Source: Xanthomonas indica
GTDB taxonomy: Bacteria; Pseudomonadota; Gammaproteobacteria; Xanthomonadales; Xanthomonadaceae
Length of the DNA stretch: 64,000 nt
Direction of reading: 5' to 3'
NCBI RefSeq assembly: GCF_040529045.1
Contig: NZ_CP131914.1
Coordinates: 3,022,501-3,086,500 of the forward strand
Within the stretch, counting starts at the first letter, position 1, and each line of letters starts with the position of its first letter. Both the position numbers and the translations under genes were made by a program. Shown here in pieces: positions 56,135 through 62,709 of the stretch. A model generated the notes under the pieces. The model had not been told where the DNA came from, did not search any database, and saw only the letters and a list, made by a program, of their open reading frames with translations.

Positions 56135-57283
56135 ATGGCCGGCACCGTCGCCCGTACCGTGCATGCCGTGCAGCTCAACTTCGTGCCGCTGCCGGACGGG
56201 GTGACGCCGGACCAAGCATTCGCACGGTGGCCGTCGTTGGCCGATATCGCCGAGGCGGTGGCCAGCGCCGGCACCCGCGTGTCGGTGATCCAGAGCGCCG
56301 CGGTCGATGCGCAGTTGCGGCGCAACGGCGTCGACTATCACTTCCTGCGCCGTGCCGATGCCGGGCGCCGGCGCCACCAGCGGCGCATCGCCGCGTTGCT
56401 GGCCGAACTCGACGCCGACGTGGTGCACGTGCACGGCCTGCAGTTCGCGCGCGAGGCGGCGACGCTGGCGCGCTGGCAGCCGTCGCGGCCGATCCTGCTG
56501 CAGGACCACGCCAATCGCCCGCCACGCTGGTGGCGGCGACCGCAGTGGCGGCGCTGGTACGCGGCGGCGGCCGGCATCGCCTTCACTTCGCTGGACCTGG
56601 CGCGCGGCTTCGTCGGTGCCGGGTTGTTCGCCGGGTCCACGCGCCTGTTCGCCATTCCCGAATCCAGTTGTCGTTTCACTCCCGGCGAGCGCGACCAGGC
56701 ACGCCGCGACAGCGGACTGCACGGCGCGCCCTGCGTGCTGTGGGTCGGCCATCTGAGCGAGGGCAAGGATCCGCTCACCGTGCTCGAAGGGGTGGCCCGG
56801 GCCAGCGAGCAATTGCCCGGACTGCAGCTGTTCTGCGCGTTCGGCACTGCGCCACTGCTGCCGATGGTGCAGCAGCGCATCCGGGCCGATCCGCGCCTGG
56901 CCGGCCGCGTGCACCTGCTGGGCAGGGTGGAGCACGCGCAGATCCAGACCATGATGCGTGCGGCCGACCTGTTCGTATCCGCCAGCCTGGCCGAGAGCTG
57001 CGGCTACGCCGCGCTTGAAGCCTATGCCTGCGGCGCGGTGCCGGTGCTGACCGACATTCCGGCGTTCCGTGCGCTCAGCGATGGCGGCCGGGTCGGGGCG
57101 CTGTGGCCCTGCGGCGACACCGAACGCCTGGCAGCTGCACTACTGCGGTCATCACGCGACGGGCCATCGCGGGCGCTGGTGCGCGCGCATTTCGATGCGC
57201 AGTTGTCGTTCGCGGCGGTGGGGCGGCGCTGGGCACGGGCCTATGCGCAGCTGCTCGGCGCCGCGCCGCGGAGCGCGCCATGA
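56135..57283 (+). CDS. Family 4 glycosyltransferase (first of a pair)
   Basis: 382 residues, GT-B fold. The C-terminal donor domain shows CVLWVGHLSEGKDPLTVLEG, RVHLLGRVEHAQIQTMMRAA and the E-x7-E segment SLAESCGYAALEAYACG. The N-terminal half holds DADVVHVHGLQFAREAATLA. It starts two bases after the radical SAM stop and its stop overlaps the next GT4 gene by 4 bases. Retaining transferase by family; donor and acceptor unknown. Confidence 0.9.
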   Translation: MAGTVARTVHAVQLNFVPLPDGVTPDQAFARWPSLADIAEAVASAGTRVSVIQSAAVDAQLRRNGVDYHFLRRADAGRRRHQRRIAALLAELDADVVHVHGLQFAREAATLARWQPSRPILLQDHANRPPRWWRRPQWRRWYAAAAGIAFTSLDLARGFVGAGLFAGSTRLFAIPESSCRFTPGERDQARRDSGLHGAPCVLWVGHLSEGKDPLTVLEGVARASEQLPGLQLFCAFGTAPLLPMVQQRIRADPRLAGRVHLLGRVEHAQIQTMMRAADLFVSASLAESCGYAALEAYACGAVPVLTDIPAFRALSDGGRVGALWPCGDTERLAAALLRSSRDGPSRALVRAHFDAQLSFAAVGRRWARAYAQLLGAAPRSAP

Positions 57284-58416
57284 AGCTGGCCCTTGTGGTG
57301 CCGGGCGGCGTCGACCGCAGCGGCGAGTACCGGGTGATTCCGGCCTTCCTGAGCCTCATCGAGCGCCTGGCGCGCGTGCACGACCTGCACGTGTTCGTGC
57401 TGCACCAGGAACCGCTGCCGGCGCAGTGGGAGCTACTGGGCGCGCGCATCCACAACATCGGCGCGGCGCGCACGCGCTGGCGCGCGATCGCGGCGATCCG
57501 CGCCGAACACCGCCGCGCGCCGTTCGACGCGGTGCAGTCGCTGTTCTCCGGCCACTGCAGCCTGATCGCGGTGGCGGCGGCGCGCTGGCTGCGGCGCCCG
57601 AGCCTGGTGCACATCGCCGGCGGCGAACTGGTCGCACTGCCCGCGATCGGTTACGGCGGCCGGCGCAAATGGCCGGGACGGCTGCGCGAGGCGCTGGTGT
57701 TGCGGCTGGCGGACGCGGTCACCGCGGCCAGCGCGCCCATCCTCGACAGCCTGCAGGCGCTGGGCATCGCCGCCGAACGCGTGCCGCTGGGCGTGGACCT
57801 GCGCGCCTGGCCGCCACGCGCGCCGCGTCCGCGCGGCGACGGGCCGGCGCGGCTGCTGCACGTGGCAAGCCTCAACCCGGTCAAGGACCAGCCGACCCTG
57901 CTGCGCGCCCTCGCTGCGCTGGCCCGCGCCGGAGTCGACTTCCGCATCGATCTGGTCGGCGTGGACACGCTCGACGGTGCGATGCAGCGCCTGGCCGCCA
58001 CGCTGGGCCTGAGCGAGCGAGTGCGCTTCCTCGGCTTCAAGACCCAGCGCGACCTGCGGCCGCTGGTGGAGGCGGCGGATCTGCTGGTGCTGTCGTCGCA
58101 GCACGAAGCCGGGCCGCTGGTGCTGCTGGAAGCGGCGGTGGCCGGGGTGCCGACGGTGGGGACCTCGGTCGGTCATCTGCAGGAGTGGTCGCCATCGGCG
58201 GCGCTGGCGGTACCGGTCGGCGACTGGGCCGGGCTGGCCGATGCGCTGCGCCAGGTGCTCAGCGACGACGAACTGCGCCTGCGCCTGGCCTGGGCGGCGC
58301 AATGCCGGGCCGTGCGCGAGGATGCCGACTGCAGCGTGCGCGGCTTCACCGCGCTGTACCAGCGTGTGTGCGTACCGCGCAACGCCGATGGCCGACGCGC
58401 AGTGCGGAATGGTTGA
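57280..58416 (+). CDS. Family 4 glycosyltransferase (second of a pair)
   Basis: 378 residues, GT-B fold. LALVVPGGVDRSGEYRVIPA start, LVHIAGGELVALPAIGYGG, ARLLHVASLNPVKDQPTLLR, RVRFLGFKTQRDLRPLVEAA and the E-x7-E motif HEAGPLVLLEAAVAGVP. Only distantly like the preceding GT4. Last plus-strand gene of this block; followed by a palindromic repeat pair and then by convergent minus-strand genes. Confidence 0.9.
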   Translation: MKLALVVPGGVDRSGEYRVIPAFLSLIERLARVHDLHVFVLHQEPLPAQWELLGARIHNIGAARTRWRAIAAIRAEHRRAPFDAVQSLFSGHCSLIAVAAARWLRRPSLVHIAGGELVALPAIGYGGRRKWPGRLREALVLRLADAVTAASAPILDSLQALGIAAERVPLGVDLRAWPPRAPRPRGDGPARLLHVASLNPVKDQPTLLRALAALARAGVDFRIDLVGVDTLDGAMQRLAATLGLSERVRFLGFKTQRDLRPLVEAADLLVLSSQHEAGPLVLLEAAVAGVPTVGTSVGHLQEWSPSAALAVPVGDWAGLADALRQVLSDDELRLRLAWAAQCRAVREDADCSVRGFTALYQRVCVPRNADGRRAVRNG

Positions 58417-58478
58417 CGCGCAGCGCGGCGTCAGGACAACGCGCGTTCGCGACGAATCCGGTCGTATCGACTTGTCTT

Positions 58479-58543
58479 GTAGGAGCGGCTTCAGCCGCGA
58501 CAGCCATCAGCGGTGACGCGTGGCGCGGCTGCAGCCGCGCCTA
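58479..58543. repeat. Inverted pair of REP-like palindromes between convergent genes
   Basis: A copy of the window's intergenic repeat (58479-58501, GTAGGAGCGGCTTC then AGCCGCGAC) faces an inverted relative (58523-58543, CGCGGCTGCAGCCGCGCCTAC). The two together can fold into one long hairpin. They occupy the 165-base gap between convergent GT4 and nucleotidyltransferase genes, a position where such pairs often serve as transcript ends. Confidence 0.8.
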
Positions 58544-58581
58544 CAACGGCGGTTCACCGCGCTCCCTGGTGACAGCGAGCG

Positions 58582-59865
58582 TCAGTCCGACGACGGCGCA
58601 TAGCCTTGCAGCGCGGTCCGCACCGCGTACAGCGTGTCCATCCGCGGCACCGGGTGCAGCAGCCGCTGCAGCACGCGGCGGCGCTGCGGCAGGCGCACCC
58701 AGTCCTGGCCCTGCAACCACAGTTGGGTGCGGATCATCTCGGCACGTTCCTGCCGGCTTTCCGCCGAGGGCTGCAGGCGCTGACGCAGATAGTCCAGCAC
58801 TTCGCGGCCAGAGCGTGCCCATTCGATGCCCGGCAGTGACGGCAGCCACAGTTGCGAACACGACGCCGCGGTCAGGTCCAGCCCGCGTGCGCGCAGCCGC
58901 AGCAGCGGCGGACATTGCGCACGCAGTTGCTTCAGGACCGCCGGCGGAATCGCCGCGCGGTAATAGCGCAACATCAGCCGCAGCGGCGGCCACGCCCACC
59001 AGGCATCGGCTCCGGCCACGAGCTGCCAGTCGCTGGCACGCATGTGCGGGGCGAGCAGGGCCAGGTCGTGCAGGTGCATCAGCCGCAGGCTGCGGCTGCA
59101 CAGCCCGCCGGCCGCGTGCAGCAGCAGATGGCGCATCAGCGCGCCGTTGCTCGGGTAGGGACGCAAGCCGGGCTTGCCGTCGCGCGGCAGGAGTTGCGTG
59201 CCGAGGTCGACGGTGCGCAGCGGCAGGCGCTCCTGGATGCGCACATGCAGTTCGATGTTGATCGGCGTATCGCGGTGCTCGCCCAGCGCCGGCACGGCCT
59301 TCGCATCTGCCGGGCGGAAGGTCTGGTGCTTCCACTGCGCGAACTCGGCCACGTAGCCCAGTGCGCCGAGCAGCGTCGCTGCGCGCTCGGCGTCCTCCGG
59401 ACGCACCAGCAGGTCGATGTCGGCCATTGGCCGGTCGCCCGGCCGATACAGGCCTTGCGCATGCAGCGCCGCACCCTTCAGCGGCACGATCGCCAGGCCG
59501 GCGGTCTGCGCCAGGGCGTCGATCCGCTGCAGCAGTGCGGCGATGCGCTGGTAGCGCTGCGCCACGTGCTCGCGCTGTGCGTCGAGGAAGGCGCGCCACC
59601 GCCGGTCCGGCCACTGCGAGCGCCGGCTCAGCAACGGCGCCACGCCATGCGCCACCGCCGCCGCCGCGGCCAGTTGCCAGTGCAGGCCGTTCCAGGCCGG
59701 CATCGGCGCGCCGGGCCGCGCCAGTTCGCGCGCCAGGGTCTCGGTGGCCAGGCGCAGGCCGCGGCCGATGCGCCGCAACGGCAGTGACGCGGGCGCCGCC
59801 GCCGGTGCGGCTGTCGGCAGGTCGGCCGCCACGGCCGGATGCGATGGCGTCGCCACGTCGGTCAT
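58582..59865 (-). CDS. Uncharacterised nucleotidyltransferase (NTP_transf_5 family)
   Basis: 427 residues. The nucleotidyltransferase motif is GDRPMADIDLLV (143-154) with Asp149 and Asp151 as metal ligands, preceded by VPLKGAALHAQGLY; this LKG...DxDLLV pattern matches NTP_transf_5 (PF14907). NIELHVRIQERLPL provides the third acidic position (Glu in IELH). An Ala/Pro-rich tail of ~30 residues opens the protein. Members sit beside HprK-like kinases in lasso-peptide clusters and some exopolysaccharide/exosortase loci; reaction unknown. It overlaps the radical SAM gene upstream (ATGA). Products of the divergent HprK-like/ABC operon are likely partners. Confidence 0.87.
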   Translation of the reverse strand: MTDVATPSHPAVAADLPTAAPAAAPASLPLRRIGRGLRLATETLARELARPGAPMPAWNGLHWQLAAAAAVAHGVAPLLSRRSQWPDRRWRAFLDAQREHVAQRYQRIAALLQRIDALAQTAGLAIVPLKGAALHAQGLYRPGDRPMADIDLLVRPEDAERAATLLGALGYVAEFAQWKHQTFRPADAKAVPALGEHRDTPINIELHVRIQERLPLRTVDLGTQLLPRDGKPGLRPYPSNGALMRHLLLHAAGGLCSRSLRLMHLHDLALLAPHMRASDWQLVAGADAWWAWPPLRLMLRYYRAAIPPAVLKQLRAQCPPLLRLRARGLDLTAASCSQLWLPSLPGIEWARSGREVLDYLRQRLQPSAESRQERAEMIRTQLWLQGQDWVRLPQRRRVLQRLLHPVPRMDTLYAVRTALQGYAPSSD

Positions 59866-61364
59866 GCGCGTTGCACCAGCGGAATCCGGCGGCGGCCGCC
59901 AGCGCCGAGCACTTTTTCCGCCTGCGCGGGCGGCGCCTCGGTCCGATGCTGCGCCTCCCGCGCGATCAGCGCCGCCCAGTCGGCGTCCAGCACTGTCCAG
60001 TCCTGCGCGTGCGCCGGGGCCGCGTCTTCGCGGCATTGCAGGTCCACCTGCCGGTGCAGCAGGTCGCGCACCTGGCGGTAGAACGCCGAGTCGTAGGCGC
60101 CGCGAAACATCATCGCCAGGTCGTCGCTGTCCTGCCAATGCGTCTTGCGCCCGAGCTGATCCTTGACCTGCTGGTAGAACACGGTGCCGGGCAGCGGATA
60201 GGACACGCTGACGCCGATGTCGTCCGGGCGCGCCTGCGCCACCAGCCGGCGCGTGGCGAGGATGTCCTCCAGCTGTTCGTCCAGGTAGCCCAGCTGCAGG
60301 AAGAAGCCGACGCGAATCCCTTGCGCCCCCAAGCGCTGGCGTGCGGCGATCACACCCTCCACGTCGGTGCCCTTGGTCATCTTGTCGAGGATGCGCTGGC
60401 TGCCGCTCTCGGCGCCGATCCAGGCCTCGCGGCAACCGGCCCGCGCCAGGGCCGCTGTCATGCGCTCGCTGCACAGGTCGGCGCGGGTCTGGATGGTGAA
60501 GGGCACCGCGCCATCGGCGGCGGCCAGCGCGTCGGCGAACTCCTCCACCCAGTCGACGTGGAAGCCGAAGATGTCGTCGGCCATCCACACATGATCGGGC
60601 GCGACGTTGCGCTTGAGTTGGGTCATCTCCGCGGCCACGTCCTGCGCCTCGCGGCGCTTGTAGTGATTGCCCCAGATCGGCTTGGCGCACCAGTTGCAGC
60701 GGAACGGGCAGCCGCGCGAGGCGGCCATGTTCAGGCTGAAATGGCCGTGCCGCTGCTGCCAGAACGCACGGTAACGTGCGATGTCCAGCAAGTCCCAGGC
60801 CGCCGTCACCGACAGCCGCGGATCCGGCGGCCGCGCGCCGATCTGCGCGCGCTTGAGCTGCGGCAGCACCGCGCTGGCCACCTCGGCCAGGCCAGCCACC
60901 CAGCGCGCCGGGTCGATGTCCGGCTCCGCCTGCAGGCGCGCCACCAGTTCCAGCAAGGCCGCGATGCCTTCGCCGATCAGCACCGCGTCGGCACCGGCGG
61001 CAAGGAATGCCTCCGGATGGTCCGATGCGTCGGAGCCGGCGACGATCACGCGGCTACCGCCGGCGCGCGCCTCGGCGATCATCCGGCACGCGGCCTCGCG
61101 CATCCGGCTCAGGCACATCTTGGTGAGAAAGTTGAAGTTGTCCTCGTAGACCACCACCAGGTCCGGCTGCTGTGTGCGCACGGCGTCGTTGTAGTCCTCC
61201 ACGCCCTCGGCCAGCATCGCGTCGAACAGCGTCACGTGGTGCCCGTGCTGGCGCAGCAGCGCCGCCACCTGCAGCGTGGCCAGCGGCGGGTACGGTTTTC
61301 CGCGTTCCCATTGCTTGGAGTCGTAGCGCAGGAAGTAGGAGTGGCTGACCTGGATCTTGAGCAT
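59862..61364 (-). CDS. Second B12-binding-domain radical SAM enzyme
   Basis: 500 residues. A cobalamin-binding-like N-terminal domain (QVSHSYFLRYDSKQWERGKP, HHVTLFDAMLAEGVEDYND, VIVAGSDASDHPEAFLAAGA, AVLIGEGIAALLELV) precedes a radical SAM core with Cys219, Cys223 and Cys226 (GCPFRCNWCAKPIWG). HVWMADDIFGFHVDWVEEF and EAWIGAESGSQRILDKM are the conserved later strands. It differs clearly from the plus-strand B12 radical SAM enzyme. Expressed with the nucleotidyltransferase from the ECF-type motif at 61442-61469. Substrate unknown. Confidence 0.9.
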   Translation of the reverse strand: MLKIQVSHSYFLRYDSKQWERGKPYPPLATLQVAALLRQHGHHVTLFDAMLAEGVEDYNDAVRTQQPDLVVVYEDNFNFLTKMCLSRMREAACRMIAEARAGGSRVIVAGSDASDHPEAFLAAGADAVLIGEGIAALLELVARLQAEPDIDPARWVAGLAEVASAVLPQLKRAQIGARPPDPRLSVTAAWDLLDIARYRAFWQQRHGHFSLNMAASRGCPFRCNWCAKPIWGNHYKRREAQDVAAEMTQLKRNVAPDHVWMADDIFGFHVDWVEEFADALAAADGAVPFTIQTRADLCSERMTAALARAGCREAWIGAESGSQRILDKMTKGTDVEGVIAARQRLGAQGIRVGFFLQLGYLDEQLEDILATRRLVAQARPDDIGVSVSYPLPGTVFYQQVKDQLGRKTHWQDSDDLAMMFRGAYDSAFYRQVRDLLHRQVDLQCREDAAPAHAQDWTVLDADWAALIAREAQHRTEAPPAQAEKVLGAGGRRRIPLVQRA

Positions 61365-61441
61365 CGGCGGAAGGTCTCGTTCGGCGCCGCGGGGGAAGGG
61401 CGCATGCAGCGATGGCCGCGCGCAGGTGGCCGTGGCGGTAG

Positions 61442-61469
61442 GTGCCGGGGCTGCGCCGTTTGGTTGCGC
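61442..61469 (-). promoter_or_regulatory. ECF-type promoter motif of the radical SAM/nucleotidyltransferase operon
   Basis: Minus strand: GCGCAACCAAA, 13 bases, GCACCTA, ending 77 bases before the radical SAM ATG. AAA replaces TTT after AACC, but spacing and the GCAC-N-Y-A part are as in the other four sites. GGTTGCGC (61462-61469) is inverted against GCGCAACC (61488-61495) of the divergent promoter. Confidence 0.62.
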
Positions 61470-61487
61470 GCCGCGTGGTTGCCGCCG

Positions 61488-61515
61488 GCGCAACCTTTGG
61501 CTGCGGCAGGCGCAC
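61488..61515 (+). promoter_or_regulatory. ECF-type promoter motif of the HprK-like/ABC operon
   Basis: Plus strand: GCGCAACCTTT, 13 bases, GCACCCA, ending 33 bases before the HprK-like ATG. Back-to-back with the radical SAM promoter, repeating the architecture of the b561/fdtA divergent region. Confidence 0.7.
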
Positions 61516-61548
61516 CCACGCTGCATCCCCTCAAGCGACTCTTCTCAG

Positions 61549-62610
61549 ATGCCGCGATCGACCCTGCGTGTCCTGGACGCGGCGGCCAGCGACCACGCCA
61601 CGCCCGTCGTCGCTGCTGGCGGCGCCTGCGATCCGTTCCACACCCGATTGCGGCGCCCGCACACGCTCAGCAAGCAACTGCTCGGCGGCCGCTTCCACTT
61701 CGAAAGCAACAGTCCGGCGCTGCTGGCCTTGGTCGAAGCGGCCTTCGGCGCGGTACCGGCGCATCGCCTGCCGGAGAGCGCTTCGTTCCGCATCGAGCTG
61801 ACCCTGGTGGACCGCGGCGACGCACCCTACGCGCTGGCGGTGGAGCCGCCGCCGGTGCAGACCCATTCCGGCGCCGGCGTGCTGAGCGGGGTGATCGATG
61901 CGCACAACTACGTGGTGCTGGTGCCCGAGCAGGGCAGGGCGCTGGTGGTGGTGTCCGAGGACATGCTCGCTCACGCCTACCATGTGCGTTACGAACTGAT
62001 CGAATTCGCGGTGTTCGTCCTGGCCGCGCGCGGCATGCATCTGGTGCCGCTGCACGGCGCCTGCGTCGGCCGCGATGGCCGCGGCGTGCTGCTGCTCGGC
62101 GGCAGCGGCGCCGGCAAGTCGACGCTGGCCCTGCACAGTCTGCTGCGCGGGCTGGAGTTCCTCGCCGAGGACGCCCTGTTCGTCGCACCGCAGTACCTGC
62201 TCGCCACCGGCATCGGCAACTTCCTGCACCTGCGGCCGGAGCTGTTGCGTCTGCTCGATCCGCAGACCCGCGCCTGGATCGCCGCGGCGCCGCTGATCCG
62301 CCGCCGTAGCGGTGCGCTCAAGCACGAGGTGGACATCCGCCACGGCGACGGACGCCTGGCCCAGGCACCGTTGCGCCTGGTCGCGGCGGTGTTCGTCTCG
62401 GCCACCCTGGCGGCCGATCCACAGCGGATGCTGCAGCCGGTCGCCGACGCGGACGTGGCCGCGCGCCTGGCCGCGGACCAGCCCTATGCCGCTGGCCAGC
62501 CGCATTGGCCATTGTTCGCGCGCCAGTTGCAGCGGCTGGGCGTGTACGAGCTGCAGCGCGGCGCGCATCCGGAGGCTTCGGTCGATGCACTGCAGACGCT
62601 GTTGGCTTGA
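61549..62610 (+). CDS. HprK-like serine kinase-type P-loop protein
   Basis: 353 residues. The C-terminal half has Walker A LLGGSGAGKSTLALHSL (P-loop Gly184-Ser191) right after MHLVPLHGACVGRDGRGVLL, then FLAEDALFVA, the layout of HPr kinase/phosphorylase-related proteins. The N-terminal ~170 residues (LLGGRFHFESNSPALLALVE, SASFRIELTLVDRGD) form a separate domain. True HprK regulates PTS sugar uptake; this divergent, cluster-associated type is known beside nucleotidyltransferases in lasso-peptide and exosortase/EPS loci. In lasso systems such kinases phosphorylate the precursor. Substrate here unknown. The 99-base gap downstream holds nothing I can call. Confidence 0.85.
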   Translation: MPRSTLRVLDAAASDHATPVVAAGGACDPFHTRLRRPHTLSKQLLGGRFHFESNSPALLALVEAAFGAVPAHRLPESASFRIELTLVDRGDAPYALAVEPPPVQTHSGAGVLSGVIDAHNYVVLVPEQGRALVVVSEDMLAHAYHVRYELIEFAVFVLAARGMHLVPLHGACVGRDGRGVLLLGGSGAGKSTLALHSLLRGLEFLAEDALFVAPQYLLATGIGNFLHLRPELLRLLDPQTRAWIAAAPLIRRRSGALKHEVDIRHGDGRLAQAPLRLVAAVFVSATLAADPQRMLQPVADADVAARLAADQPYAAGQPHWPLFARQLQRLGVYELQRGAHPEASVDALQTLLA

Positions 62611-62709
62611 GGCCCCGCGCGCCACCAGGAAACCGGCGACGCATGATGCCGGCGCGCATGCGCGGCGGCTGGGCGCGGCATCGATCGCCCATCACGCAGA
62701 CGCCAGCGG

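Noticed and set aside
58417-58581. Possible small gene after the second GT4
   Set aside because: The region is filled by a REP-like inverted pair; short frames there are by-products of the repeat.
62611-62709. Possible precursor peptide between the HprK-like and ABC genes
   Set aside because: The only ATG-started frame (from 62643) runs far into the ABC gene in another frame with Arg-rich composition and no ribosome-binding site.
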